From Protula sp. h YS-2021 (taxonomy: Eukaryota > Annelida > Polychaeta > Sabellida > Serpulidae): a stretch of 64,000 nucleotides of DNA. Position numbers and translations under genes: made by a program. Location: the NCBI GenBank assembly GCA_949752745.1, contig OX457024.1, positions 103,711,690 through 103,775,689 on the forward strand, read 5' to 3'. The notes under the pieces are model-generated. The model was not told where the DNA came from. It was given only the letters and a program-made list of their open reading frames with translations, and did not search any database. Positions 11,430-22,385 of this stretch are shown piece after piece; the first letter of the stretch is position 1, and each line of letters starts with the position of its first letter.

Positions 11430-13475
11430 ATCTGAGTCAATGCTTCCCCTGCACAACAAAATCACACCACATAATGAGTCAATGCTTCCCCTGCACAACA
11501 AAATCACACCACATAATGAGTCAATGCTTCCCCTACACAACAAAATCACACCACATAATGAGTCAATGCTTCCCCTACACAACAAAATCACACCACATAA
11601 TGAGTCAAGCTTCCCCTGCACAACAAAATCACACCACATAATGAGTCAATGCTTCCCCTACACAACAAAATCACACCACATAATGAGTCAATGCTTCCCC
11701 TACACAACAAAATCACACCACATAATGAGTCAAGCTTCCCCTGCACAACAAAATCACACCACATAATGAGTCAAGCTTCCAATACACAACAAAATCACAC
11801 CACATAATGAGTCAATGCTTCCAACACACAACAAAATCACACCACATAATGAGTCAATGCTTCCCCTACACAACAAAATCACACCACATAATGAGTCAAG
11901 CTTCCCCTGCACAACAAAATCACACCACATAATGAGTCAATGCTTCCCCTACACAACAAAATCACACCACATAATGAGTCAATGCTTCCCCTACACAACA
12001 AAATCACACCACATAATGAGTCAATGCTTCCCCTACACAACAAAATCACACCACATAATGAGTCAATGCTTCCCCTGCACAACAAAATCACACCACATAA
12101 TGAGTCAATGCTTCCCCTACACAACAAAATCACACCACATAATGAGTCAATGCTTCCCCTACACAACAAAATCACACCACATAATGAGTCAATGCTTCCC
12201 CTACACAACAAAATCACACCACATAATGAGTCAATGCTTCCCCTACACAACAAAATCACACCACATAATGAGTCAATGCTTCCCCTACACAACAAAATCA
12301 CACCACATAATGAGTCAAGCTTCCCCTGCACAACAAAATCACACCACATAATGAGTCAAGCTTCCAATACACAACAAAATCACACCACATAATGAGTCAA
12401 TGCTTCCAACACACAACAAAATCACACCACATAATGAGTCAATGCTTCCCCTACACAACAAAATCACACCACATAATGAGTCAAGCTTCCCCTGCACAAC
12501 AAAATCACACCACATAATGAGTCAATGCTTCCCCTACACAACAAAATCACACCACATAATGAGTCAATGCTTCCCCTACACAACAAAATCACACCACATA
12601 ATGAGTCAAGCTTCCCCTGCACAACAAAATCACACCACATAATGAGTCAAGCTTCCAATACACAACAAAATCACACCACATAATGAGTCAATGCTTCCAA
12701 CACACAACAAAATCACACCACATAATGAGTCAATGCTTCCAACACACAACAAAATCACACCACATAATGAGTCAAGCTTCCAACACACAACAAAATCACA
12801 CCACATAATGAGTCAATGCTTCCAACACACAACAAAATCACACCACATAATGAGTCAATGCTTCCAACACACAACAAAATCACACCACATAATGAGTCAA
12901 TGCTTCCCCTACACAACAAAATCACACCACATAATGAGTCAATGCTTCCCCTACACAACAAAATCACACCACATAATGAGTCAAGCTTCCCCTGCACAAC
13001 AAAATCACACCACATAATGAGTCAAGCTTCCAATACACAACAAAATCACACCACATAATGAGTCAATGCTTCCAACACACAACAAAATCACACCACATAA
13101 TGAGTCAATGCTTCCAACACACAACAAAATCACACCACATAATGAGTCAAGCTTCCAACACACAACAAAATCACACCACATAATGAGTCAATGCTTCCAA
13201 CACACAACAAAATCACACCACATAATGAGTCAATGCTTCCAACACACAACAAAATCACACCACATAATGAGTCAATGCTTCCAACACACAACAAAATCAC
13301 ACCACATAATGAGTCAAGCTTCCAGTACACAACAAAATCACACCACATAATGAGTCAATGCTTCCAACACACAACAAAATCACACCACATAATGAGTCAA
13401 TGCTTCCAATACACAACAAAATCACACCACATAATCTGAGTCAATGCTTCCCCTGCACAACAAAATCACGCCACA
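11430..13475 (+). repeat. 42-bp minisatellite, about 49 copies
   Basis: The unit reads GAGTCAATGCTTCCCCTACA followed by CAACAAAATCACACCACATA and AT. Variants differ at AATGC/AAGC and at CCCTAC, CCCTGC, CAATAC or CAACAC. Blocks of variants recur in the same order, so it has a higher-order structure. Because most units are 41 or 42 bp, long open frames appear on both strands; they are not genes. It begins about 300 bp beyond the last CATSPER2 exon. Confidence 0.95.
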
Positions 13476-13774
13476 AAATCTGTGTGCGAGTTTTTTCTCA
13501 ATGAATGTCCGTACTCACAAATGTGTATTTTTTTTGGTGCTTTGTTTTTTGCAATAATTCCGTAACGTTGCCTTTTGAAAATCCGCCAAATATTCACAAA
13601 AAAGTAACAAATTGGAATTTAACAGAAAACAACGACACAGGTGTGCTTTTTTTTTTTTTTTTTTTTGTTATTTTCAAAGTTTGGTAAATCTAACAACTCT
13701 TCCTCATACGAAGTCCCTCGCCCTGGATTTACTGTACATTAAATTACAGCAAAGTATAGCACATAGAATAAGGC
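13476..13774. other. Short spacer between CATSPER2 and the minisatellite
   Basis: AT-rich, with a T-run at about 13649-13667 (an A-run in the sense of CATSPER2). No canonical AATAAA signal is visible in the gene's sense direction. AGTAAA near 13729 is a possible weak variant. Confidence 0.3.
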
Positions 13775-13938
13775 TTATAATTTACCCATAAATCCAAGGA
13801 TTTCCTGGCGTTCTTTGAGGTTCTCCATCAGCGCTTCCATCATAAGGAAGTAACGGAACAAGGAATCTTTGGGCCAACAAAACACGGTTTCTTCCTTCGC
13901 CAAATTCTCGAGGTTGTTTTCAACGATCTTTTGCCATT
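13775..13938 (-). CDS. CATSPER2: CATSPER2 exon 10 (conserved C-terminal tail, probable last exon)
   Basis: Encodes E-W-Q-K-I-V-E-N-N-L-E and then W-P-K-D-S-L-F-R-Y-F and a charged helix, the conserved CatSper2 tail. A GT donor (GGTAAAT) follows at 13785, so the coding part may end at 13786 and continue in an unseen exon. If it is not used, a TAA at 13777-13775 ends the protein four residues later, slightly short of the family's usual end. Acceptor AG is at 13940-13939. Confidence 0.8.
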
Positions 13939-16900
13939 CTGTCAATTAAAGAAACAAGCCACCGTAGAGAGTACAGCCCCTGACCGGAACTCAGTATGCA
14001 AGATGGCCGCTACAGTAATCTTGAAATTGAGTCAAAATAAAAATAATAATAACGTGCATCTACTTACTATCGCTGGACACCTATATACCACGTATCATAG
14101 GCAACGCAGCGCTGTCTGTGTAAAATCGTGAAATTACGGGCAATCGCGCACCTGTTTCACCGAAGCGCGGGATTTCGGAATCAGAGTGCGGGATCTTATG
14201 TATAGGCACATATATATAGGTAGACTCAATGCATATGTATGCTGTTATTTTATTAAAGTCCGAACAATCAAAGTCTTTTCTACAAAGTTTTATCAAACAC
14301 ACAATACATATGTAGGTACGAATTAAGTCAAAACATTGATGTCCTCCCACACCAAGCCAGATTTGATGCGGTGTGGGAGAAAGTAATATTCGTTACAACA
14401 AAAGATGATATATATATAGATAAGTAACTTACCGACGCTGTCGCGCTCCGTTTTCGTGATGTGAATGCTGTGGGCTTCTTTCAGTTCGTGTTTGGACGCA
14501 AACCGCGAACTGCGCCGACGCAAACTGTAACGAGACACGAATCCCCCACAGAATGATCTTATTCAACTTCTGGATGTGTGCTTCTTCTCACTACCTTTTG
14601 CCTAGAAAAACCATCTCACTCTCAAACCAAGCCGTCACTATTAACAGGCGTGTAGTTGGCAAAGGGGGGGGGGGGGGCGATGGGGGTCAGTGTATACGTA
14701 AAAGTGTAGTTTAGGGGTCTCGAATTTTATGTAGTCGGTAAAAGGGTTAATGTACATTTTTACACTGACAATATGAACTAGAGCAGCGTGCCTGGCCCAC
14801 ATATTCCCACCCCCATCAGTTAAACATGGCCATCAATAGTCAATCAAGAGCTAAAATTTTCCAAGTCCAGCTGGTCCATTTTCCTTAGACGAACCTGGCC
14901 CGTTTACAATACCGATCTGTGTTTGTTCCCATAGAAGCTACATACCAAATTTCATTAAAATCCTTGCAGCAGTTTTTAAGTTATCGTGTTAACAAGCTCT
15001 TGATGACAAACTGACCGACACACGGTCGATCGCATATATTCCCAACAGGTTCTACCTGTGGGGAATAAATAATATAATTACAATATAATATATGGATCCA
15101 AAAAAAGTTGGCCACAAAACAATTGGCTACGATTTACATATAAATATTATTGACACGCACTCAGCACCGTTTTGCTCGTCTATCCCTGGCAGCTCTGGTT
15201 TGAGGGAGGGGCGGTGCTGACTGGCTCCACCAATGGCTAAGCTGCTGGTTCTCCTGAAATACACACGCTCTTCACTTCACTGAGACAACCGCTCAGAGTT
15301 TTGTACGCTACAACTTATCTGAAAACTACATTTAAATTTTATCCAGAAAACAGTATATTCAAAGATGCAAAAGAATCTCATAATATTTATTCGTGTAATG
15401 TATTACGAAATAGCTTCCGAAAAAAAAACAAGCATGTCCAAGGACATGACCAGCCGAGTTACCAAACAAGGAGAGAAAAACTCTGAAATGAATACTGTTA
15501 GGCCAAAAAAATGAACTTTTCTGTTTCTGAACGTAACTTTTTCATAATTTTAATACACAAAAACGAGTTTTCCCGGTTGGAAGCTACCCGAAAAGGGATG
15601 TTGGAGAGGTTGGGTTTTGACGATTCACGTATTTACCGACATTTACACAATTTTACAAAAATTTTTAAATCCCACCATTTCGGCATTTTTTAGTCATTTT
15701 CGAAAAAAAAAAAAGCAAAGTCCAGGTGGAGAAGCACCTTTCGATTAAAATTTTATAACTATCTGAAAAAGACTGAGAAAAATGAATGGTTTGACAATTC
15801 AGTTATTTACTACCATTTATTCCAGTTTTTGCAAAACCTCAAAGTTCCGCCATTTCGGCAGTTTTTGGCGTACCGCTTAAAAAAATAATAGTCTGGTAGG
15901 CGAACCCCTGGGTAACATCCCTGCGTAACATCTAAACGATTGGAGTAAAACTGTAGCAGGAGTAGCATTTTAAAAATAGGTCAAAATGGGCACAAAAATT
16001 GCCGACATTTTGTCAGTTTTTTCGTCAATCGTCAAAAAAGTAATAGCCAGGTGGGGGACCACCCAGGGAACATTCCTGCGTAATATCAAAACGATGTGAG
16101 CAAAACGGTAGGAGGAGTAGCATTTCAAAGAAAAAGTTTAACATACGCAAACACATTCCAGCCCCCTGTAGTGATATACGCCTACCCCAGTCCGACGAAG
16201 TCGGCTGGGTTAAAAAAAAACAGTTTCTGTGTTAATCAGACGCAACAGTTATAAACTACCTAAGAGTTCAAGATTACCTATATTCTTTTAGAAAACACGA
16301 TTTGTTTTTATTTATTTATAATTATTACTTTTTTCTTTAGACGGGGTGGGCGGGGGGAGGTCACTGTAAGTCCATCATCTAAGTTGATTCTGTCTGTCCA
16401 GTTCTTCACGAGGATTTTTTCGTGGACGGGGGCGGCTATACCTATATGACGCGTTCTCACCTAAGTTGATTTTGTCTGTCCAGTTCTTCAGCGAATTGTT
16501 CCATTTCAACTTCACGTTTCTCTTTATCCTGTATGCCCTTCACTTCTTGAAATAAATCATTCCTTATGCTCTGGAAGTTATTCACTGTAAAAAAAAAAAA
16601 AAAACAAAAACAAAAAAAAAACAAAAAATAACAAAAAAAATAACAAAAAAAAAGTGAGAAATACCAATCCATTTTATCGACAAGTGTCCGGTTTCTCATT
16701 TAAAAATTATGAAACTGGTTGACAGAGATATGATGGTCTTCGTTTTTTTTCTGACGAGTTATTCTCCGTTATTTAGTCTAGTTTCCACACGCTTTCCGTT
16801 CGCTGGGAACCACTCTTCACAGAAACAAAGCTTGGAGTGAGATACACGTTTATTGTACTCCCGTAGCCTGTCTCGCCCAATTAATTTAAAGCCGGAAATT

Positions 16901-19900
16901 CTACAACACCGCTAATTTCTGATAAAAAATCTCATTTATACCTCTCCCCCCACCCGCTCCTGTAAGCCGTTAGATATAAGAACTGGGATTCCTAAAGTTA
17001 TCTGTAAAAGGTACTGAAGCGCAAATTACCCATAATGCCCACGAAGATGTTCCGGAAGATGAACGATCCAATCAGAATCCACAGGATGATGTAGAAAAAG
17101 GAGAAGAGGTAGTTGCCAATTTTCGTGGCATCTTTGTAAATTTGAAACCAATGGTCCAAAGTAAACAGCTGGAAAAGCGTGATGAGTGCCGCTAAGATGG
17201 ACCTGCAAGCGGAAGGGTGCGTAACTCCCAACAGCTCCCGATTTATAGTTGTTAGTTCAAATAATTTTAGAGGCACTTTTGTTCTGATTAACTCAGTGGT
17301 CATTAGACTGTTTTCTGATGGATGATGAGCCCGTATTTATTTGCCTTGTGTTTATTTTGATCGGAATCGAGGATAACACGTATCACCTGGCCCTCAGCAG
17401 GAACTTCTCTTACAGCATTTTGTATGATGCGGTATGTACAGTATTTAAGAACGGTAACAATTATAAATCTGTAGAAACTGTCAAAAGTCACTTACGAGAA
17501 ACTGTCCTCGTATTTCAGTTGGACGCCATTGGCAACTGCGTTTTCATAATTCTGACTGAAGAATATCACTCCCATAATAGCAAAAATGTAGGCAAAAATA
17601 AACAACAACACGATTATAAACACCATCGCCTAAAAAAAAAAAAAAGAGAACAAAATAAAAATTAGTTATAAATAAACATCGTCTACATATATTCCTATTT
17701 TTTTATCTTCACCTCTTCATTATTCAGGATTTCTTTAAAGAAAAACAAGTAAGAAACTGAAATTGCATTAAATTGATTGCGTATTGAGGAATGTGAACGG
17801 AAAGAGAGATGATATTTATAAATAATACTACTAAATAAAACTCTACGTCCGATCTTCAGAAAGTTAAGAATGACAAAGAGTAAGGCATTGTATCCGGACC
17901 GTATTTGGTACAACCACATGCGCACAGAGAGCTCTCAAATATCCTGTGTCGCTTTGACATTTCTGCATATGTACAGCGGCCACTCCACATGCTGACCTGA
18001 AAGGCTTTCGTGACGGCGAGGACGATAAGGCGAACCTTCTGGAATCTGGACACCATCTTGAGCGAGCGAAGCACGCGGAAGGTGCGCATATTGGTCGCGA
18101 CGACCGCCAAGTCGGACGTCGCTGACCCCGAGGCAGCGTCATGACGCTTGCCGAATGTCCCCGTCGACAGACTGATGATTTCCGGTACGAGAGACTACGA
18201 CAGTAATGTCACACATTTAGTGACGTAATACAGAAAATGCGGCTGTAGAAATTAAAAGCGGGTGTTAAAAGGGCACAGCCGTTGTGAAACAAGGGTGGCA
18301 TTTCTAACGTGGCAGTAGCAGAATTACTTTTCTCGCTATTTGTACATTTAACCCTTTTATTTATTAGCTTATACAATAATTTGCACCAAAGACCATAGTA
18401 AGTGATGATCTTGTTTACGCCAATCAAGTCACTCGTTTACTCAAATAATTAAAACCAATCACGCCAATAATGTACACCAACCACACCTATAATGCACACC
18501 AACCATACCAATAATGTACACCAACCATACCTATAATGTACACCAATCATACCAATAATGTACACCAACCACACCAATAAGTACACCAACCATACCTATA
18601 ATGTACACCAACCATACCAATAATGTACACCAACCATACCTATAATGTACACCAACCATACCAATAATGTACACCAACCATACCAATAAGTACGCCAACC
18701 ATACCTATAATGTACGCCAACCATACCAATAATGTACACCAACCATACCTATAATGTACACCAACCATACCAATAATGTACACCAACCATACCAATAATG
18801 TACACCAACCATACCTATAATGTACACCAACCATACCAATAATGTACACCAACCATACCAATAATGTACACCAACCATACCTGTAATGTACACCAATCAC
18901 ACCAATAACGTGCACCAACCACACCAATAATGTACACCAACCACATCGGTTTTTCAACTGGTTTCTTTTCTCAATGTCTTACTCAAAGGATCATACCAGA
19001 AACGTCACAAAGAAGTCAAAGATGTTCCAGTTGTTTTTCCAAAAGTTCTTGAAATGATCAAGCCATTTGAGGATGATTTCCATCATAAAGATGACGAGCG
19101 AGCAATAGTCAAAGATATCCATGGATAACTTAAGGGGCTCCAGCTCAGGACTCTGCCTGTCCGATACCTCTGTCAAAACGTACAAAATGTATAACTGTGG
19201 AAGAGAAGCGTGGCGAATTCGCCACCAGCGGTAGCTCCGCCACAGGGGAAACATCTTTACTCTTTTTGTTTAATTTTAATTGGAGGAATTTTAAAGAACG
19301 GACTTGCTTTGCAATCAGAATTCTCTGGTTTTCACGTAATTCACCTGTCCCTCCACCAGCTGCTCTAGTGTATGTATAGACGCACATTCTAAAGAAAAGT
19401 TACCTGCTTGAATTCCTAACACCACGCTGTTTATCAATATTAAAGCAAGAATTAAATTCTGAAACACAGCGCCTGAAACCGAAAAAAAAAGAAAAAGAAT
19501 GTTTCAAGTTAATAAACATGACAAGGCTGTAAATCTTAAAATATCTCAAATAGGGTATCTTAAAAAATAAAAACTGATAAAACGCTGAGAGTATTGATAC
19601 TTTACTTTATTTACTGACTACATTGACAAAGACTGCAATATTAACGCACAGAACGTCCACTTACGGCTACATCAGTGGTGGTATTAGTGGTCCTAAATTT
19701 ATGCAAAAGAATTCGGACTAAACGGTACATACCAAATATACATTGTCATGCGGTACAACCAAACAGTTCAAAAATACACTAAAAAATATAAACAGCAAAA
19801 GGAATCGATACCAATAAAAGCGATAAAACGAATAATCAGTCAATTAACCAAAAATCTACATTTATTTCCATGTATTTTGTTAACTCCATGGCGTCAAGAT

Positions 19901-21416
19901 TCTACACTAAGTTTTCATCATGCCATGCTGCGATTATGCAGCGGCTATGGTCAAACATTCACTGGGTGAAGGCGAGTACTTACTTTTCACAATCCAGTGA
20001 GCCCAGAGATCTAAGGGAGGGTACTTCGAGTTCTTGTTCTTCAGGCGGTTTTTCCTGCGGTCTGCGCTGGAGATGACGTGTGAGTTGTGGTATACTTGGA
20101 AACGAACCAAGCCATTGGGGTGCCTTGTCATCATGTCTATCATTTTGTCATGTTCTGCAAGCATCGCCGATACACTTAATACCACACTGAAAACCTGTAT
20201 ATGGTTGATAAAATAGTGTGGTCTTTACAGCCAAATACAGACGGTAGTTTTTTTGCAACAAGATTCACCGCACACGCCCTGATATGTGCCATTACGTGTT
20301 GAGCACAGCTCAAACCCTCACATCCGACATGAAACGTTGAGCATCTGACATCATGTGTTGAGCACTGCTCAAGTGCTCACATATGACATGACGTGTTTAG
20401 CAGTGCTCAAGCCCTCACATCTGACATGACGTTGAAAAATGCTCAAGCGCTCACATCTGACCTGATGTGTTGGGCACTGCTCAAGCTGTCACATCTGACA
20501 TGATGTGTTGGGCACTGCTCAAGTCCTCACATCTGACATGACGTTGAGAAATGCTCAAGCGCTCACATCTGACATGATGTGTTGGGCACTGCTCACGCCC
20601 TCATATCTGACATCAGTCGATGACGTTGAGAACTGCTCAAGCCCTCACATCCGACATGATATGTTGAGCACTTCTCTATTATTGGTGTATTTTAAGGCGT
20701 TTTTGTGGTGATTTGTGGCTTTCACCTTAATGACAACACACTGGCAGCGAATGGCAAAACCAACCCCCCCCCCCCCCACCCCAGGCACATAATGAGAACT
20801 TTGTTATCCAGAAATCCACGTGATCTCTGGAGGACTATTCGAGACTGAAATGCTTTTAAAACATCGTTCAAAAGGAAACAAATCGAAATGCTACAATACA
20901 GAGTCGTAAGACCCGGTACTGTGCACGCTATGAGCAACAAAAAGCATTTCCTATATCTTTTCTTTTGGACCATGTCTTTAAAATGTTTTAAAAATTCGCC
21001 AAATATATTTCATTATCAGACTGTTGAGAAAAGCCTAAGGAACCACCTTGCTTGCCCCCCCCCCCCCCCAGGTGCGAGACGATCTTTTTTTTTTTTTTTT
21101 GCTGATCCGTCCCCATGGATAAATCTTGCTAAAAACGAGTCTATGCTTTTAATGCTTTTGAGGGCATGCTGGATTTGGAATAGAAACTGAGTGACAAATC
21201 AGAGAATTTAACTCCACTTTATAACATGTCGAATGGAAAAAGACGAGCGCTCTTTATTAGCATACCAAGGACGTCACTTGTGTAATATCTGGGAGCTTCT
21301 ATCCTATTCCCTCCTTCGTTAATGCTCTCCAACAGATGAAAATCGGCAATCAGTTTAGATCTAAAGACTTCCGCCTGCTTGGACAACAGGTCTGTCTCAT
21401 CTGCCGTTATGGTCAT
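13775..21416 (-). CDS. CATSPER2: CatSper2-type sperm cation channel subunit (whole gene, 10 exons)
   Basis: This gene encodes a pore-forming alpha subunit of the CatSper channel, the alkaline- and voltage-gated calcium channel of the sperm flagellum. Exons on the minus strand: 21416-21266, 20154-19984, 19472-19404, 19169-18997, 18194-17997, 17629-17496, 17202-17030, 16584-16461, 14524-14433, 13938-13775. Every intron is GT-AG and all phases match, giving about 482 residues against about 530 in human CatSper2. Segments: cytosolic N-terminus 1-107, S1 about 110-130, S2/S3 135-188, S4 with spaced Arg/Lys at about 225-245, S5 255-275, pore T-L-D-H-W at 313-317, S6 about 330-355, charged C-terminus. 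The tail motif W-P-K-D-S-L-F-R-Y-F is diagnostic of CatSper2 rather than CatSper1, 3 or 4. The exact 3' end is uncertain. Confidence 0.93.
14433..14524 (-). CDS. CATSPER2: CATSPER2 exon 9 (basic cytosolic linker)
   Basis: 92 nt, enters with two bases carried from exon 8 and leaves with one. Encodes an Arg-rich start (L-R-R-R-S-S-R-F) and a Lys/His/Glu-rich segment after S6. The acceptor is TTACAG and the donor GTAAGT. The assignment depends on phase and position, as this linker is poorly conserved. Confidence 0.75.
14540..14772. other. CATSPER2 intron 8 segment with G-run
   Basis: Intron sequence with a run of 14 G at about 14665-14678. No exon or repeat is recognised. Confidence 0.4.
14773..15064 (+). 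mobile_element. Dispersed repeat (family C), copy 1, in CATSPER2 intron
   Basis: Runs from GAACTAGAGCAGCGTGC through CCGATCTGTGTTTGTTCCCA and TGTTAACAAGCTCTTGATGA to CTGTGGGGAATA. A matching inverted copy lies at 47370-47655. The outer ends carry inverted GTGGGGAATAT-like sequences. No coding content. Confidence 0.6.
15428..16212 (+). mobile_element. Family-A dispersed repeat, copy 2, in CATSPER2 intron 8
   Basis: About 785 bp with the same ends as copy 1: ACAAGCATGTCCAAGGACAT at the start and AAGTCGGCTGGGTTAA at the end. It has the same internal modules (GTTTTTGGCGTACCGCTT, TCGTCAATCGTCAAAAAAGT). It explains most of the large intron between exons 9 and 8. Confidence 0.7.
16379..16408 (-). 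repeat. Duplicated 3' end of CATSPER2 exon 8
   Basis: Thirty bases identical except for one to 16461-16490, the last 30 coding bases of exon 8, lie 82 bp further along the intron. The copy is followed by ATGATG and not by a GT donor, so it is not a usable exon end. Confidence 0.8.
16461..16584 (-). CDS. CATSPER2: CATSPER2 exon 8 (post-S6 cytosolic helix)
   Basis: 124 nt. Its first bases complete the Val after G-I-M, followed by N-N-F-Q-S-I-R-N-D-L and a Glu/Lys-rich helix ending E-E-L-D-R-Q-N-Q-L. This N-N-F-Q-x-I-R sequence follows S6 in CatSper2. Acceptor TTACAG follows a long T-run in the sense strand; donor GTGAGA. Confidence 0.9.
17030..17202 (-). CDS. CATSPER2: CATSPER2 exon 7 (pore and S6)
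   Basis: Encodes the pore helix, the T-L-D-H-W selectivity motif (Asp at about residue 315) and S6 (I-I-L-W-I-L-I-G-S-F-I-F-R-N-I). The single acidic residue in a T-x-D-x-W setting is the hallmark of CatSper pores, where four subunits make an acidic ring. Acceptor CTTGCAG, donor GTAATT. Confidence 0.95.
17496..17629 (-). CDS. CATSPER2: CATSPER2 exon 6 (S5 and turret)
   Basis: 134 nt encoding A-M-V-F-I-I-V-L-L-F-I-F-A-Y-I-F-A (S5) and an extracellular loop ending Y-E-D-S-F-S. Acceptor is TTTTAG next to an exonic GCG; donor GTAAGT. Confidence 0.92.
17997..18194 (-). CDS. CATSPER2: CATSPER2 exon 5 (S3-S4, voltage sensor)
   Basis: 198 nt, 66 codons in phase 0. It encodes L-V-P-E-I-I, an unusually long Gly/Ser/Ala loop (about residues 199-217) and then the S4 helix R-T-F-R-V-L-R-S-L-K-M-V, with positive charges every three or four residues. 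Mammalian CatSper2 S4 has the same spacing. Acceptor GTCGTAG, donor GTCAGC. Confidence 0.93.
18470..18950 (+). repeat. 22-bp minisatellite in CATSPER2 intron 4
   Basis: About 22 copies of AATGTACACCAACCATACCA plus AT, alternating with a form ending CCTAT. It lies about 45 bp from the donor of exon 4. In the sense direction each unit has TTGGTATGG, similar to the true exon-4 donor context CTGGTATGA. Confidence 0.95.
18997..19169 (-). CDS. CATSPER2: CATSPER2 exon 4 (S2 and S3)
   Basis: 173 nt encoding the S1-S2 loop (E-V-S-D-R-Q-S-P-E-L-E-P-L-K-L), S2 (L-V-I-F-M-M-E-I-I-L-K-W-L) and start of S3 (W-N-I-F-D-F-F-V-T-F-L). E-I-I-L-K-W-L and W-N-x-F-D-F are strongly conserved in CatSper2. Acceptor TTGACAG, donor GTATGA. 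Confidence 0.94.
19404..19472 (-). CDS. CATSPER2: CATSPER2 exon 3 (S1)
   Basis: A 69-nt exon encoding A-V-F-Q-N-L-I-L-A-L-I-L-I-N-S-V-V-L-G-I, the first membrane segment. Acceptor GTTTCAG, donor GTAACT; phase 1 in and out. Confidence 0.92.
19984..20154 (-). CDS. CATSPER2: CATSPER2 exon 2 (cytosolic N-terminus)
   Basis: 171 nt. Encodes H-D-K-M-I-D-M-M and then L-V-R-F-Q-V and P-P-L-D-L-W-A-H-W-I-V, matching the region before S1 in CatSper2. The chosen acceptor (GCTTGCAG) is the one that fits the phase of exon 1. An AG 40 bp upstream would break the frame. Donor GTAAGT. Confidence 0.85.
20280..20680 (+). repeat. About 38-bp minisatellite in CATSPER2 intron 1
   Basis: Some nine or ten diverged copies of GAGCACTGCTCAAGCCCTCA followed by CATCTGACATGACGTGTT. 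Non-coding. Confidence 0.85.
21266..21416 (-). CDS. CATSPER2: CATSPER2 exon 1 (start codon)
   Basis: Starts at ATG 21416, the first Met after an in-frame TGA 45 to 50 bases upstream. It encodes Q-A-E-V-F-R-S-K-L-I-A-D-F-H-L-L-E, which aligns with the human N-terminal R-S-R-L-I-D-x-F-x-L-I-E region. Donor GTATGC. No TATA box is evident upstream. Confidence 0.88.
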
Positions 21417-21889
21417 GGTCTCAACAGTTCCGCGTTCTTGACTGGAACCACTTCACACTTTTCCCTGACTGAAAAAAATATAACTGATTGTTAAAATGAA
21501 TCAAAAAAATAAATTAGAAGGCCGTCCCGGTGTTGTTTTTAACAATTAATGCAGTTCACATATATTCGTATTTTGACACCAGGAATTTCTGAAGATCGTG
21601 AAATCGCTTCATGAACGATGAAACTAGACTCTGTATATTGAGAAGTGTGTATATGCGTAAAATTTTGCTGGACGCCGAGTGCAGTTTTGAAAGTCTCCAA
21701 CCCCCTTCCCTGGGCGTTTTTTTTTCTTCTTCTTTATTTAGGGGCAAACATGGAAACAAATATGCTCCCAAGCCTCACCCTCCTCGCCCCCTGTATTCTT
21801 AATATCTTGTTGTTGCCATACCGTCTAATGAAAAAATATTCCAACACAACCATTTATAATACCACAACATCAGAACACCCGAGGTAGTC

Positions 21890-22055
21890 TGTGAAATAAT
21901 GATCATTTCTCGCTTCGAGGGCGAATCCGATCAACACTGATGGAGAAGAAGCATTTTAAGTGAAAGTTTATATACGTACACACGCACATACAGGTTATGG
22001 ATGCCCAATATACTGATGTGATAGGACCGACTCGACCACGTCGGCGTGTCTAAAA
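21890..22055 (-). mobile_element. Terminal fragment of a family-B dispersed repeat
   Basis: Sequence reading outward as AGAAGCATTTTAAGTGAAAG to GACCACGTCGGCGTGTCTAA matches, inverted, the start of the family-B elements at 47660 and 53990. Confidence 0.5.
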
Positions 22056-22074
22056 AGCATGGGAGAAATTAAAA

Positions 22075-22345
22075 AGTTAAGTATTCTGGGTGCACAGACT
22101 AAATTCATATCTGCATCTATCAATTATTTGAATATATATTTTACAGGTAATCTGGAACCCCCTTACTTGAATTTTTGGTCACTTGGCTGTGGTCACATGA
22201 TATTTAAGGCCCGGAATGTAAACAAACATTTGACAGTGAGTGCGAACCCTAAATTTTCTGCACTTTAACGAAGAAATAAGATATGCAGCCCATTAAAATC
22301 TGCCTATTCTCCCAAGGGTAAACTGTGCAAGAACTTTCAGCCAAT
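22075..22345 (+). repeat. Dispersed repeat (family D), copy 1
   Basis: Shares a long similar run with 26740-27005: ATCAATTATTTGAATATATA, GGTCACATGATATTTAA, GTAAACAAACATTTGACAG and GAACTTTCAG occur in the same order in both. No coding signal. Confidence 0.65.
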
Positions 22346-22385
22346 AGTATAGCATAGTAATTGGTTGAAAAATCTGTGACGAAAT

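Noticed and set aside
11430..13475. Possible CRISPR array
   Set aside because: Units abut with no unique spacers, and the sequence is plainly animal DNA with spliced genes.
17303..17491. A possible extra CATSPER2 exon between exons 6 and 7
   Set aside because: The open frame has no match to the family and would add about 60 residues in the pore turret; direct joining of 17496 to 17202 keeps phase and alignment.
20154..20186. An earlier acceptor for CATSPER2 exon 2 (TTTTCAG at 20187)
   Set aside because: It does not fit the phase left by exon 1; the GCTTGCAG acceptor does.
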